A stretch of DNA of 64,000 bases. It comes from Campanula takesimana (lineage: Eukaryota > Streptophyta > Magnoliopsida > Asterales > Campanulaceae). The stretch spans positions 1,842,219 through 1,906,218 of the forward strand of contig JAOWBW010000104.1 in assembly GCA_026119855.1 (NCBI GenBank), written 5' to 3'. The notes under the pieces were generated by a model, which had not been told where the DNA came from, searched no databases, and saw only the letters and a program-made list of their open reading frames with translations. The stretch's first letter is position 1. Every line of letters begins with the position of its first letter. A program made the position numbers and the translations under genes. Below are positions 12,517 through 24,590 of this stretch, piece after piece.

Positions 12517-13625
12517 ATGGGCAAGGACAAACAGGCGGTTGAGAAATTTGATGGTTCTGACTACGGGTTTTGGAGGATGCAAATAGAGGATCTCTTGTAC
12601 AACAAAGATCTCTATAAGCCTCTAAAGGGTGTCAAACCGGAAGGAGAAAAGCAAGAAGATTGGGATCTCATGGATCGGAAGGCCCTAGGGGTGGTTAGAT
12701 CTACTTTGTCAAAGTGGATCGCGAAGACTACCAAGAAGGCGAAGACCACAAAGGAGCTATTGGATTATCTTACTGAGAGATTTGAAACTCCATCTGCTGC
12801 AAACAAAGTTGATTTGATATGCAAGATGGGTAGTCTCAAGATGCAAGAGGGAGGATCCTTAGCTAAGCACATCGATGAGTTTATGGATGTTATAGACTCA
12901 TTGACTGCGCTGGATATTACGTTTGATGATGAGGTTCATGCGTGCTTGTTGCTAGCATCTTTACCAGGAAGTTGGAGCGGTACGGTGACAGCGATCAATG
13001 CTTCAGCGGGTAAGAACAAGTTGAAGTATGATGATGTTAAGGATTTCTTGTTGGGCGAGGAAAATCGTTTGAAGAAGTTGGGGACATCGTCTACTTCGGG
13101 ATCGGCCTTAGCTACTACTAGCAGGGGAAGGCCGGGTACTAGCAATAAGGGGAGAACTGAATCAAGGGAAAACGTAGTGGGTGGTAAGGGCAAGGCCGTG
13201 GAGATCAGAGATAAACCAAGGGTTGCGAAAGGATCGGTGCAGTGTTATCATTGCAAGGAGTTAGGACACTACAAAAAGGATTGTCCCAATCGTGGGGGCA
13301 ATTCGGTGAATGTGATAGTCGAAGGTGATGATGTACTGGTTCTAAGTGTTAGTAGTGCACTAGAATCATGGGTGCTGGATTCGGGGGCATCATTCCACTC
13401 TTGCGGGCATGCAGAAGAGATGGAGAATTATACTTCCGGTGATTTCGGTAAGGTCTATCTGGCGGATGGCGAGCCTTTGGAAATCAAGGGGAAGGGGGAT
13501 GTCAGAATAGGAGCATCGGACGGGAAGGTCCTACATCTGAACGGGGTCAGGCACATTCCGGGTTTGAAAAAGAACCTATTATCAGTTGGGCAGTTGGACG
13601 AAGAAGGTTATAAGGTAACATTCGG
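12517..13625 (+). pseudogene. Copia C gag and protease, frameshifted at the end
   Basis: The start MGKDKQAVEKFDG at 12,517 is the usual Gag N-terminus; an upstream in-frame ATG at 12,493 is less likely. The UBN2-type Gag is followed by the zinc knuckle CYHCKELGHYKKDC near 13,235. The aspartic protease motif WVLDSGAS is near 13,370. The frame is lost near 13,620-13,630, where similarity passes to the frame that opens the integrase region. Length and domain order are otherwise normal. Confidence 0.9.
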
Positions 13626-16040
13626 CTGCAGGAACTGGTTATTACCAAGGAGGATCGTGAGATCGCTCGGGGTGATAAGGAGGGGACACTGTATTTGGCG
13701 AATAACACCAAGGATAGTATCGCGGTGGCGTCAGCCAAAGGTGATACTGATTTGTGGCACTGTCGATTGGGTCACATGAGTGAGAAGGGGATGAAGATAC
13801 TTTGTTTAAAGGGACTACTACCGGGTTTGAAGACAGTCGACGTGGGGATCTGCGAAGATTGTGTGTTTGGCAAACAGGCGAGAAGTAATTTCTCGAGGAC
13901 AGGTAGGGCTTTGAGGGAAGCAAAGTTAGAACTGGTTCACACGGATTTGTGGGGACCATCTCCGGTAACTTCTCTGGGTGGTGCGTCATATTACATGACC
14001 TTCATTGATGATTCAACAAGGAAGGTCTGGGTTTATTTCTTGAAACACAAAGATGAGGCATTCGAGGTGTTTAAGAAATGGAGGGCCTTGGTGGAGAATC
14101 AGACGGGACTTAAGCTTAAGTGCTTGAGGTCAGATAACGGAGGGGAGTATGAGCTCGGGGAGTTCAAGGAATATTGTGCAGCGAATGGCATTCGCATGGA
14201 GAAGACTCCAAAGGTCACACCACAACACAACGGGGTTGCAGAGAGGATGAACAGGACATTGAACGAGCGGGCTAGAAGTATGAGGTTGAAGTGTGGACTT
14301 CCGAAGACGTTTTGGGCATATGCAGTTGACACGGCGGATTTCTTGATCAATAGGGGACCATCGGTACCATTGGGGAATGGAATTCCAGAGGAAGCATGGA
14401 GTGGCAAGCAGGTAAATCTGTCCTTTCTTCACATATTTGGCTGCGTTTCATATGTTCATATTGATTCTGCTGATAGAACTAAGTTAGATGCAGAATCTGT
14501 AAAATGTACGTTTATTGGGTATGGTGGGGATGACTTCGGGTATAAGTTTTGGGATGACCAAAACCATAAAATTATTCGTAGTCGAGATGTGGTATTCAAT
14601 GAACAGGTATTGTACAAGGACAGAAAGGGGGCATCTGATGATATTAGTTCGGAACCGGAGGTTGTAGAGGTGGATATTCCAGACTCGGGTGGGAGCAGGA
14701 CGGTTCATGATGACCAAGGTCAGGGGGTCACTGAAGATGAACCACATACTCCGGAACCGGATATTCCGCTGCGTAGATCCAGCAGGCTGCGTGGATCACC
14801 TAACAGGTATACTCCTTCAAATTACTATTTGTTGCTGACAGATAGTGGTGAACCGGAATGTTATGCGGAGGCTGTTCGTAGTGCACTTTGTGATAAGTGG
14901 AAAGCTGCGATGGATGATGAGATGGACTCATTGAAAGCCAACAAAACTTGGGAGTTGATTAAACTGCCTAAGGGGAAGAAGGCATTGCATAACAAGTGGG
15001 TTTACCGGATTAAGGAGGAGGCAAACGGCAGTAAACATTACAAGGCAAGGTTGGTTGTAAAGGGCTTTCAGCAAAAGTACGGTATTGACTACACCGAGGT
15101 ATTCACTCCTGTTGTGAAGATGACCACTATCAGAATGGTTCTGGGGCTAGTAGTGGCGAATAACTTATTGCTGGAGCAAATGGATGTAAAGACGGCCTTC
15201 CTTCATGGGGATTTGGAGGAAGAAATTTACATGAGACAACCAGAGGGATATTTGTCTAAGGGTAACGAGGAACTGGTTTGCAGGTTGACTAAGAGCTTGT
15301 ATGGCCTTAAACAAGCTCCTAGGCAGTGGTACAGGAAGTTTGATGGATTCATGCATGACATTAAATTTGTCAGATGTGAGGCGGATCACTGTTGCTACTT
15401 CAAGAACACGGACAATGGGTATATAATCTTGCTGTTATATGTGGATGACATGCTAATAGCGGGCTCTAGCAGTAGAGAGGTAAACAGATTGAAGGCTCAG
15501 TTGTCAGAACGGTTCGAGATGAAGGATTTGGGGGAGGCCAGAAAAATCTTGGGCATGCGGATTGACCGGAATAGGGAGTTGGGTAAGTTGGTTCTTTCAC
15601 AAGCAGAATACGTTGAGAAAGTCTTGGCAAGGTTTTGCATGGAAGAGGCGAAGCCAACAGGGACACCATTGGGTATGCACTTCAAGCTATCCGAAAAGGA
15701 CTCACCTAAGGGCAAGGAAGAGCGTGACAAGATGGAGAGGACTCCATATGCTTCGGCAGTGGGGAGTCTAATGTATGCAATGGTGTGTACAAGGCCGGAT
15801 ATTGCACATGCGGTGGGAGTAGTCAGCCGGTACATGGGCAATCCTGGGAAGCAACATTGGGAAGCGGTTAAATGGATCCTGCGCTACTTAAAGGGTACTG
15901 CTGGTAAGGCTCTATGTTTCTCAAGCAAGGAGGTCGTGTTAGCGGGTTATGTGGATGCGGATTTGGCATCAAGTGATCTTAATAAGAGGAGGAGTACCAC
16001 GGGTTATGTTTTCACATTGGGTGGTACGGCTATCTCCTAG
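13626..16040 (+). pseudogene. Copia C pol: integrase, reverse transcriptase, part of RNase H
   Basis: The integrase zinc domain (WHCRLGHMSEKG, CEDCVFGK) is near 13,750-13,875. The DDE core follows with HTDLWGP, RSDNGGEY and NGVAERMNRTL, ending near 14,260. Reverse transcriptase covers about 14,880-15,600 with YVDDM near 15,440. RNase H begins near 15,900. The frame ends in TAG at 16,038-16,040 exactly where copia RNase H normally has AISW, which fits a TGG to TAG transition. Everything downstream stays in frame, so it is a single nonsense change. Confidence 0.92.
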
Positions 16041-16403
16041 GCTTCTAAATTGCAGAAGATCGTGGCTCAGTCGACTGCGGAAGCAGAATATGTGGCAGTG
16101 ACAGAGGCAAGCAAAGAGATGGTATGGTTGCAGAACTTCTTGGGTGAACTTGGGAAGACGCGAAGTGGTAATGCTCTCTACAGTGACAGTCAGAGTGCAA
16201 TACATTTGGCTAGGAATCCGGCGTTTCATTCTAGGACGAAGCACATTGAGCTGAGGTTTCACTACATCAGGCATCTCTTGGAGAGGAAGATCTTAAGGCT
16301 GGAGAAGATTTTGGGATCGGAGAACCCGGCTGACATGTTGACCAAGGTGGTAAACCTTGAAAAGTTGAAGCTATGCATAGCTTCAATTGAGCTTGGAGAA
16401 TAA
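16041..16403 (+). pseudogene. Copia C RNase H C-terminal part
   Basis: This continues the pol frame after the 16,038 stop: STAEAEYVAVTEASKE, then YSDSQSAIHLARNP and SRTKHIELRFHYIR, the standard copia RNase H end. It finishes in TAA at 16,401. It would not be translated without stop readthrough. Confidence 0.9.
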
Positions 16404-16501
16404 GAGAGGAGGAAGGCACTACCATGATCGAGGTGAGCACTAGGAAGACACCAAGGATGAGTTGAAGACGGATACGGGGTTTGTATATGCGGTTGATCTC
16501 T

Positions 16502-16512
16502 AGGTGGGAGAT
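16502..16512 (+). promoter_or_regulatory. Polypurine tract of copia C
   Basis: AGGTGGGAGAT lies directly before the 3' LTR start TGTTAGAG. Confidence 0.8.
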
Positions 16513-16966
16513 TGTTAGAGTAGAGATCCCTCAAAGGAACAAGGAGAAGAAAATTTGGAGCAGTGTTCCAGGCGGGCGCCTGGTATTGACCAGGCGGGCG
16601 CCCGGTTTGGACAGAAGGTCCGGTTCCTGGAATTGGTATGTAAACGGGCGCCTGGTCCCCTTCAAGCGGGCGCCTGGAATGCCGAGAAAGTGCAGATTTT
16701 CAGGATTTCTCTTATGTTTAGGTTTAGGTCTTACTCTTGGTTTGCTATATAAACAATGTTCCGCCCCCATACTCATTGTAATTCAGATTTAACATATTAT
16801 AGTGCAAGATCCTGGCTTGGTAGTGCCCCCAGACATAGTCAAACATATTGACGAACTGGGTAAACAATTTCTGTGTCTTTTCTTGCTTTGATTTCTTGTG
16901 CTTTGTTTGTGCGCTCTTATTGTTCTTGTGGGTTTGCTTGGGTAGTGGAGGGCCATATCCACAACA
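16513..16966 (+). repeat. 3' LTR of copia C
   Basis: 454 bp, the same length as the 5' LTR. The five differences seen by eye are all G/A or C/T, as expected from deamination of methylated cytosine. Copy motifs and TATATAAA box are conserved. Confidence 0.95.
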
Positions 16967-17706
16967 AAAAATTGTCCTGGATTCCCAAAATATATCTCAT
17001 CATTCTAGAACATCTTAAAAATGGCCAAAATAGGGTTTCCATAAACCAAATAAAACCTTAGCTTGAAAATCACGTCAGCCAGGAATTATGGCCACGCGGC
17101 CACATTCGACCTTGGCCATGCGGCCACATTCGACCATGGCCAGGCGGCCATCTTCGTCTCAGGAAATCTCAGCCGTCTGATCCCCCCATCAGATGGCTAT
17201 AAAAGGGCATTCCATTCTCTTGGTTAAAGATCCGAGCTTTAGAGCTCACAAATTAAATCAAACATTTCAAGCATTCAAGAACACCCTCAAGAATCCCAAG
17301 AATACCAAGGTTTATTTCTTGCCGAAATAGGTAAGTTTTCTAACTTTTTCTTCATGTTATTGCCATGTTCTTAATTTAAATTCATAATATTCATGTTCTT
17401 AATATGTTTATTCATGTGTTCTTCATAATATTCATGTTCCTAACATGTTTATTCATATGTTCTTCATATCATTCATATGTTCATAATATGTTCTTCGCAT
17501 GTTCTTCATGTTCTTAGATTAAAACCTTATTTATGCTAGATTTAGGGTTGCAATCTTCATGTTAACATGTTATTTCATAGCCGATGATAATCTAGGGTTC
17601 ATCAACCCGAACATGATCTAGGAACTACTTCTAAACCCTAATCTTTAGGTAATTCCCCCATCATTATGCATGATCCCGATTCTTCTGCCTATTCTAAATT
17701 CTTATC

Positions 17707-17759
17707 GAACTACGCTGACCTAACCTTCTCACTTTGAGAGGAACGTAGGAAATCTTCGG
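17707..17759 (+). other. CTACG/CGTAG hairpin in the Tat-1 5' LTR
   Basis: GAACTACG and AACGTAGG form the outer stem. The inner arms CTTCTC and GAGAGG pair around a short loop. The copy in the 3' LTR (29,181-29,223) has different bases that largely keep the pairing. Confidence 0.6.
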
Positions 17760-17997
17760 ATTCGGTCTCAATCACTAACACACTACTAACACATTCATCA
17801 TGATAGAAAGTCCGATCTATCGGGCGATAGGAGTGATAACTTGATATTCTTCTCTTGTCGTAATTTGGCCTCCGAACCCATTTACTTGTAAATAATTGAT
17901 TTTTCTCAATGTTTTGGCTATAATTAAAACAACGTGGCGACTCTCATATTTTTAATGTTGCAATGAATATCCCAATTTTAAACACACGTATTCACAG

Positions 17998-18015
17998 TGG
18001 CGACTCCGCTGGGGA
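17998..18015 (+). promoter_or_regulatory. Primer-binding site of Tat-1
   Basis: TGGCGACTCCGCTGGGGA starts one base after the LTR end TATTCACA. It is complementary to a tRNA-Arg 3' end, the primer type known for Ogre/Tat elements. The same site occurs inverted at 30,355-30,372 for Tat-2. Confidence 0.85.
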
Positions 18016-18061
18016 CTGCTTTGAAACTTTTTCAAACTAGTGGGTCTAACTTTCATTTACA

Positions 18062-18292
18062 TCATGATGTTTGCCATGTCGTCACATGTACCTTATACTT
18101 TTACCATGTCTTCACATGCACCTTATACTTTTACCATGTCTTCACATGCACCATATGCTTTTGCCATGTTTTCACATACACCTCATACTTTTTCCATGTT
18201 TTCGCATGCACCTCATACTTTTTCCATGTTACCACATGCACCCTTTCCTTTGCCATGTTGTCACATGTACCTTGTACCTTTGCAATGCGCAC
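18062..18292 (+). repeat. 30-bp tandem repeats
   Basis: About seven copies of a 30-bp unit containing CCATGT-N-TTCACATGCACC and ACTTTT. Because 30 is a multiple of three, three overlapping frames stay open; they are artefacts of the repeat. Confidence 0.8.
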
Positions 18293-18690
18293 CCTAGTAC
18301 TAAGGATAAATGCAAAACTTTGCTATGCTCCCTTGTACATTCTTATCTTTTCTTATCTCTTGCACTGCATTGCATCATAACAATATCAAAAACTTCTCTT
18401 TTTCTCCCTAAAAAGAATTAGTTTCTTGCCACACACTACCACTAGTCTGTGTCAGCACTGCACATAACCCTCATCACCCTCGGAGAATTCGATGTCAAAA
18501 ATTAGTGGTGCTACTGCCGACCTTTTTTCGAGCCACTCGTTTCCTCCACTCATCGTGTACGCTTTGCGAGCGGTGGGAACCTTTTATCCTACCCGTGTCA
18601 ACCCACACAAAAAGATTAGGACACTCCTTGGACCAACCAATTAGGATGTAAATAAAACTTTTCGTAAAATAAAATGTGCATTGCATTTAG
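18293..18690 (+). other. Non-coding spacer in Tat-1
   Basis: Nothing recognisable; short frames on both strands are random in appearance. Confidence 0.4.
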
Positions 18691-18699
18691 GCGACCTCT

Positions 18700-19850
18700 A
18701 AGGTCCATCGCTCATCCATTGGTCCATCTGTCAAAACTCGTCATCTTGACCTATCTACGTTTGACCCGTCTAGGTCTACCCATAATTATGATCCATTTGG
18801 GTCTACCCCCCTCGACCTTCTTTGGTCAAAACCTTATCAACCTTTGACCCCTTGGGTCAAACTTTGACCCCCTAGGTCAACCTTATTACCTTCGACCTCT
18901 TAGGTCAACCTTTGACCCCATAGGTCAACCTTATCAACCTTCGACCCCTACGGTCAACCTTATCACCTTCGACCTTTTAGGTCAACCTTTGACCCCCTAG
19001 GTCAACCTTTGACCCCCTAGGTCAACCTTTGACCCCCTAGGTCAACCTTATCAACCTTTGACCCCCTAGGTCAACCTTATCACCTTCAACCTTTTAGGTC
19101 AACCTTTGACCCCCTAGGTCAACCTTATTACCTTCGACCTCTTAGGTCAACCTTTGACCCCCTAGGTCAACATTATTACCTCCTACCTTTTAGGTCAACC
19201 TTTGACCCACTAGGTCAACCCAATCACCTTTGACCTATTAGGTCAACCCTTGACCCCCTTAGTCAACCTTACCCGTTTTTGACCTATTAGGTCAACCTTT
19301 GACTCCATAGGTTAACCCAATTACCTTTGACCTTAAACCGCTTAGGTCAAACCGTTATCTTGACCCACCTAGGTCATTACTTGACCCACCGTTGTCCTGA
19401 CCAACTTAGGTCAACCCGTCTCGTACCATCCTTGGCCCATCTAGGTCAACTTGTCCATCTTAGGATAAAACTCCCCCTTCACCTTTGACCCTTCTAGGTC
19501 AATCCTTAGCCTGTTTAGGTCGACTTACCCGTCTTGAATCCATCTAAGTCAATTACCGACTTCCCTAGGTCAACCTACCCGTCTAGGTCCGCACACCATC
19601 CTTGACCCATCTAGGTCAACTTGTCTGTCTACCCCTTCGCATTTGACTCGCTTAGGTCAAACCATGTCTATCCCGCTTAGATTATCCCATAGGAAACCCG
19701 ATACAACCCGCTATCTTGATCCATTCACTATATAGGTCAGTCCAACCCTCCTCATTTAGGTCAACCTATCCTTCACCCATCTAGGTCAACCCACCATTAT
19801 CGACGCGTTATAGCTTGAACCACCTCTCGGCCTATTTAGGTCAAACCTTA
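18700..19850 (+). repeat. GGTCAA/TTGACC array (dense W-box-like motifs)
   Basis: An irregular array built from CCTAGGTCAACC and CTTTGACCCC. I count roughly 20 TTGACC and 29 GGTCAA hexamers in about 1.1 kb. TTGAC(C/T) is the core of the W-box bound by WRKY factors. Adjacent opposed motifs create many inverted repeats. There is no coding frame of note. Confidence 0.8.
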
Positions 19851-20296
19851 AGTCAAGCCTTACCCGACTCCTATAGGTCTTCCTCACCTATGCTCGACCA
19901 AGGACCGAGTCATCTCCCTCTTTTTGATCCCCAAAGGTTACTCTTTGTCTCGAAAATAACCGTACTTTACCAAATTTACCCCTATGGTCATCTCTCACCT
20001 CTTTTTAAAAGTCTAACTTGATTCGAAATACTGTGACCTGAGCCTCTTATTGTGTGGGACCTCTCCCTCATGGTAAGGGGAATGTAGACAACTTCGGCCC
20101 GGTCTAACTTTCAAATTTTTGTCAAAAAAAAATGCATTTCAAAAATGTGGAGACCAACTCTTTTCCAAAAGTGATTTTATAACAATGCCTTGTCATTAAT
20201 TATGAGCCTAACTAAATGCAAAATGATTAATGTGCCTCAAATCACTACCATAAGTCGCTGCATGTCGTCAAAATACTTCGAGAATCCCTTTCCTTC

Positions 20297-20718
20297 GTGG
20301 CCGAAAGATTTGACTTCCAAGAGAAAAGGCACATAGAAGACTTGAAGATTGTCCTCGACATAAGAGACGGATATCAGAAGCCCAAGCAAAACGCCATAGG
20401 ACGGAGATGGCCAAAGCACTCGAGGAACAAGAGGCCCGTCATTCAAAGGAGAGGCAAAGTATCTCTGAGAAGCTCAATGAACTAGCCACGATAATCCAAG
20501 GTGGTGTTTGGGATCAACGACAAGAGATCTCCGATCATGCTAGCAAAAATCTCTCATTAATTCACTTCAGATCACCTCAACATACCAAGGACGATGTAGA
20601 CGGTGATGAGGAGGACTCCTACAGTATCAACAAGGGAAGCAATGCAAAGAGGCCACGTCCTGACAACTCAAACCAATGCCGCCATGCACCTAAGGAATGT
20701 GGTTGGATATCAGAATGA
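20297..20718 (+). pseudogene. Short coiled-coil ORF in Tat-1, possible gag remnant
   Basis: The frame from 20,407 begins MAKALEEQEARHSKERQSI and is charged and heptad-like, then turns acidic (DDVDGDEEDS). Position after the leader and its coiled-coil style resemble the Gag start of Tat-2, but there is no diagnostic motif. An overlapping frame 20,297-20,485 may be the same gene with a frameshift. It could be chance. Confidence 0.3.
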
Positions 20719-21600
20719 GCAAATCGGGGCTACCTCCTTTAAATATATATAAAAAAAGGAAGTCATTCAGTCTTCGTAAGTTCTAGAGTGTCCTTAGTCA
20801 AAAGTCCACCTTGGAAGATTTTTGTTTCTTTAGTAAAAGTCCACCCCGGACTAGTCGTTTTTCTTTCAAACAATAAAGAGTCTTTATTTCTTTTCTCTCT
20901 AGACTTGAGACATAATCTTGCATAAATCAATTCCATGAAAATTGTCTTATTCACCAATTTCACTTGATTGCTATATCTTTATATGATGAATTAATCTTAA
21001 TCTTACTCATTAATGACGACTCATTAAAAGGTAAATGGACCCACAAACCATTCACATAACTAAGTAAACAATTAATCTCAAGATAACAAATGCTTTGATC
21101 AATTGGGATGAACGAATCACTTTCTCTTCTCTCTACATTCTATACAAATACACTCCCTATATACACTCACCCCATGTACACCCTTCATGTATATTCTCTC
21201 TATACACCTTCTCCCATACACTACCCTCATACGCCTGTCATCTCACCATTAGACCCCTTTTCCATACGGTCATGATGAAGACGTGGACTGCAGATGATCA
21301 TTGTTAAATAGACATCCATGCTGCCACAATTCAAGAGGTTGTTTGTTCCCTTCATGAGTACTACATGTCGATACATTGTGGCTGTCCGTATTCCATCACA
21401 AATATAAAAGAAATGCACGAAGTTGTTCATGCCATTAATAGGTGCACGTGACAATCTGATGGAGCTCTGCCGGTAAGAATCAAGGGGCTACGGATCCCCC
21501 TCGCCAGCAAAAGGCCTCTTGAACTTTAAGGAGGCTACCTTGCGATCAGCAAAGGCGAAAGCAAACCAGGGGCTCGTCTTGCCCAATCTTTCATGTACAA
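20719..21600 (+). other. Non-coding spacer in Tat-1
   Basis: No supported gene. It contains CA/CT-rich stretches around 21,130-21,220. Confidence 0.4.
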
Positions 21601-21624
21601 ATAAAAAAAAGGAGGGGGGGGGGG

Positions 21625-21725
21625 GCTCGCTAGGTTGAAACCCAAAAGGGTGACCTAGGCAAAAATTAGAGCATTGCACAAAAAAGAAGCCCGCTAGGTT
21701 GAAAACCCAAAAGGGCGGCCTAGGC
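21625..21725 (+). other. Pair of GCTAGG/CCTAG hairpins in Tat-1
   Basis: Copies at 21,625-21,660 and 21,689-21,725. Each has an outer CTAGG/CCTAG stem and an inner ACCC/GGGT or CCC/GGG stem over AAAA. The purine-rich spacer between them (AAAAATTAGAGCA, AAAAAAGAAG) recurs between the pair at 33,343-33,443. Confidence 0.6.
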
Positions 21726-22055
21726 AAAAAAAAAGGGTGTGCACAAAGAGATAAAATAAAAAAAAAGAAAAATAGAAGGGGCTATCACTGTAGAAAGGTA
21801 AAAGGCCTATTTTCTTTTCACTTCAAATTTTCTATTTTTCTTTCTTTCCCTGCAAAGAAGTTTAACACGGCAGCATCAGCCCGTGACAACTACAATGGAG
21901 CAATCCAGTGCGATAACTACAATGGAGCAGTCCACCGCAACAAGCTACAATGAAGCAATCCAAAGCAGCAAGCAACAAGGAACAACTCACCTCAGTTAAA
22001 CAAACCTCACACCCCTAAACTCAAACCTAACTTCATCATCAGCCAGGCCACCCCC

Positions 22056-22098
22056 GAACTACGCGGACCTGAGCTTCTCACCTTGAGGAGAACGTAGG
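22056..22098 (+). other. CTACG/CGTAG hairpin in Tat-1 interior
   Basis: GAACTACG and AACGTAGG outer arms with inner CTTCTC/GAGGAG pairing. It is followed by CAACCTTCGGGTCCGG, a tail also seen after other copies. Confidence 0.6.
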
Positions 22099-22548
22099 CA
22101 ACCTTCGGGTCCGGTCCAAAATATACACAACCCACCTCGTAACCAATCTTCTTTCTCTTCCCATATTTCTACTTCTGGTTTCTTCACTCACAATTGATCA
22201 AAACATTTATTATTTTAAGGCTACTTGTTTACCCATTAACCAGAACTCATTAATCAACTAACGAGGTCTATTCTTGAGCAATCAAATGAGAATCTTGAAT
22301 AAAACAATTTTCAAATGTCTCGACAATTCTTCTGTTCTACAATCTAGGAAGAGCCAAACACTTACTTTCTGTCAAGCAGGGGCTTCCTTCCGTTGGTACA
22401 TACACCTCTTATAAATTATCCAAAGAGTCAAAATGCGAGCACTCTAGCTCTCTCTCTCTCTCTAAAATGCCCCTGCATGTTTTCAAACAATTCTTTTTCC
22501 TTTTTTAGTCAACTGAATGATTTAAAAAAAAAAAGACGCAAAAGAGAT

Positions 22549-22584
22549 GCCCGCTAGATTGAAAACCCGCAAGGGCGGTCTAGG
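22549..22584 (+). other. GCTAGA/TCTAG hairpin with GCAA loop
   Basis: Outer stem CTAGA/TCTAG, inner CCC-GCAA-GGG with a GNRA-type loop. It is the plus-strand version of the A-U type found at 9,095. Confidence 0.6.
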
Positions 22585-22654
22585 AAGGGTGCATCTTAAA
22601 GGTGGTAGGATACCCCGCCCTGCGCCTACATCAAACTGGGGCTTTCCTAACAAA

Positions 22655-22900
22655 AAGGATTGACTATGTGGTTTCTCAGAGAATATCGAGGCTTCGACAA
22701 GCACATACTTAGAAGAAGGGCATCCCTCATCATCAAGCTCGACGTAGAATTTCTCAAAGGAGGAAGGGTACCCGCTCACCAAATTAGAGAATCCCCAACA
22801 GGAATGGGTCGACTATGTGGTTTCCCAGAGAATACCGAGGCTTCAACAAGGATGTACTTAGAAGAAGGGCACCCCTCATCGTCAAACTCGGCACGTGATG
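22655..22900 (+). repeat. Direct duplication of ~145 bp in Tat-1
   Basis: The block beginning GACTATGTGGTTTC at 22,661 recurs at 22,808 with few changes (AGAGAATA-CGAGGCTTC, ACTTAGAAGAAGGGCA). The open frame across it shows no recognisable domain. Confidence 0.7.
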
Positions 22901-23039
22901 AGTTCTTTGAATTGGTTAGAATCTTAATTAATCATGAGGCATCTTTACATAATCATAACACTTTCAAAAGTTTTCTCATCCTCAACACTTTGTTTATAAA
23001 CCCGCACCCTCGATCTCCACAAAATTGCAAAAACATCCT

Positions 23040-24590
23040 CGGTCCGTCTAGGACCCATCTATGTGATTCTCAGAGTCGACTCAGTCCTTTACCCTATCTC
23101 CCACACTTTAGGGAACCTTTAAGACTAAACCCTCAACTCTCTAGGTCCCAAACTTACCCGATTCAAAACCTTTAGGTCCCGAACCTACCCGGTCAGTTTT
23201 GCCTAGGTTACACCATAACCCCTTAGCTCGACCCTCCACAAGTTCGTAGCGCAACTCCTAAAGCTTCAAAACGGCCCTATCCAAAACCTCAAACCTTGAA
23301 CCGGTCAACCAAAGCCAAATCCTTGGAGTGACCCATTAGGTCCCGAACCTACCGGCCCCGAGCCTATCTGATCTCCTAGATCTCAAACCTACCAATACAT
23401 ACTCGTTCTTACCATGTCCAAACCTTGGCTCTCTCATCCGCTTAGGTCCAACCTCTTAGGTCTACACAGTCTAACCTGTCAAACGATCCCTTAGATCCCA
23501 AGCCCATTCGAGTCTACCAAACACCTATCTTTTAGGTCTCTAGCATATCCGATCCACACCTTAGGTCTCAACTCCTAAACCCTTTAGATCATAAGACTGT
23601 CTACCCTCAATGTCTATAACCATAGATGTCGACCCTTAGAAATCTTTAATTCCCAAGCCTGCTCGGTCCAACCAAAACAATGCCATAGCTCTGCCGCTCT
23701 TAAACCTAGTGTCACCCATTTAGCCTTAAAAGACTTCCTAGTCTGACCTTCAACCCCTTAGGTCTAACCTACTTAATCCGAGCCGAATCCAAACCTCGAA
23801 TCCACACGATCCTCTCCTTAAACTCTTTAGATCTCGAACCTTCCTCCCCCAACGAGTCCAAACCTCGAACCTGCTCAAGCACATAGTGTCTCGCACATAT
23901 CGTGCCATGCCATAGAGATCTCAAGACCCATCCGGTCAAAACCCATGTCCTTAACACCTTTGGTCTCATCCCAAACCTACCTTCGCAATTGCCAAACGAG
24001 CTTGGTCAACCATATGAACTCTAAGGCAAACTTAGGTCCTAAGCAAACCCAATCCTATTAGGTACCTATTATACTCGAGCAAAGTCTTTGAGACTCAATT
24101 CATGTCCTAAGCGCCAACGTGGTCACACATCTAGACCCATTTCCCGGACCTATGGTTCGCACCTAGCCTAAATTTTAAACACCCTAGGGTCCAAACCCGT
24201 CATGCCCGCTCTAAACCCTTACACCGTTAGGTACTAGGATTATCCAATCCTAATCCATCGCTCTTTGGCCTGACCTCAAGCCTGCCTGGTCCTAACCCAT
24301 AACGCGATTCCTTTAGGACAAAAGACTTACCCGCTTGAAAGCCTTACGTTCCAAGGCTACCCTATCTAGCCATCGAAAGATTCTTAATCTCACGCCTACC
24401 ATTCCATTAGGCCCCGGTCTCCTTAGCACCTGTCTGAGTCTTACCCTAGCTAAACCTAGCACTCTAGCCTAGGTCTAACCTATCGAGCCTACCCAGCCAT
24501 GAGGTATCAAGCTCACCTGCCCCAAACCATAACACTCTTTGACCTCAAACTTGCTTAGTCTAAACCAAGACCGACCTTCAAACACTTTCG
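23040..24590 (+). repeat. Diverged TTAGGTC / CGAACCTACC repeats
   Basis: A long, worn array with recurring TTAGGTC, TCCCGAACCTACC and CTCAAACCT phrases spaced about 25-40 bp. It looks like an older relative of the 18,700-19,850 array. No coding frame is supported. Confidence 0.6.

Larger units (their letters stand above)
11978..16966 (+). mobile_element. Copia C: young, nearly complete Ty1/copia element
   Basis: Two 454-bp LTRs (11,978-12,431 and 16,513-16,966) are flanked by AAAAA on both sides. By eye they differ at five positions, all transitions, giving about 98.9% identity and a recent insertion. The gag and pol order is complete. One frameshift near 13,625 and one nonsense codon at 16,038 disable it. 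Gag and the PR-INT-RT-RH order resemble the Tork/Tnt1 branch; that placement is tentative. Confidence 0.95.
11893..17996 (+). repeat. 5' LTR of Tat-1, split by copia C
   Basis: LTR sequence runs 11,893-11,977 and 16,967-17,996, about 1,110 bp after removing copia C. It matches the 3' LTR at 28,348-29,470. A TATAAAA box is at 17,199-17,205. At 17,088-17,150 are three TGGCC-N4-GGCCA inverted repeats. The downstream half has many CATGTTCTTAA-like repeats and a CTACG/CGTAG hairpin at 17,707. Confidence 0.9.

Noticed and set aside
18040..18421. Three overlapping plus-strand frames rich in His, Cys and Leu
   Set aside because: Created by the 30-bp repeat, which is a multiple of three; no conserved protein features.
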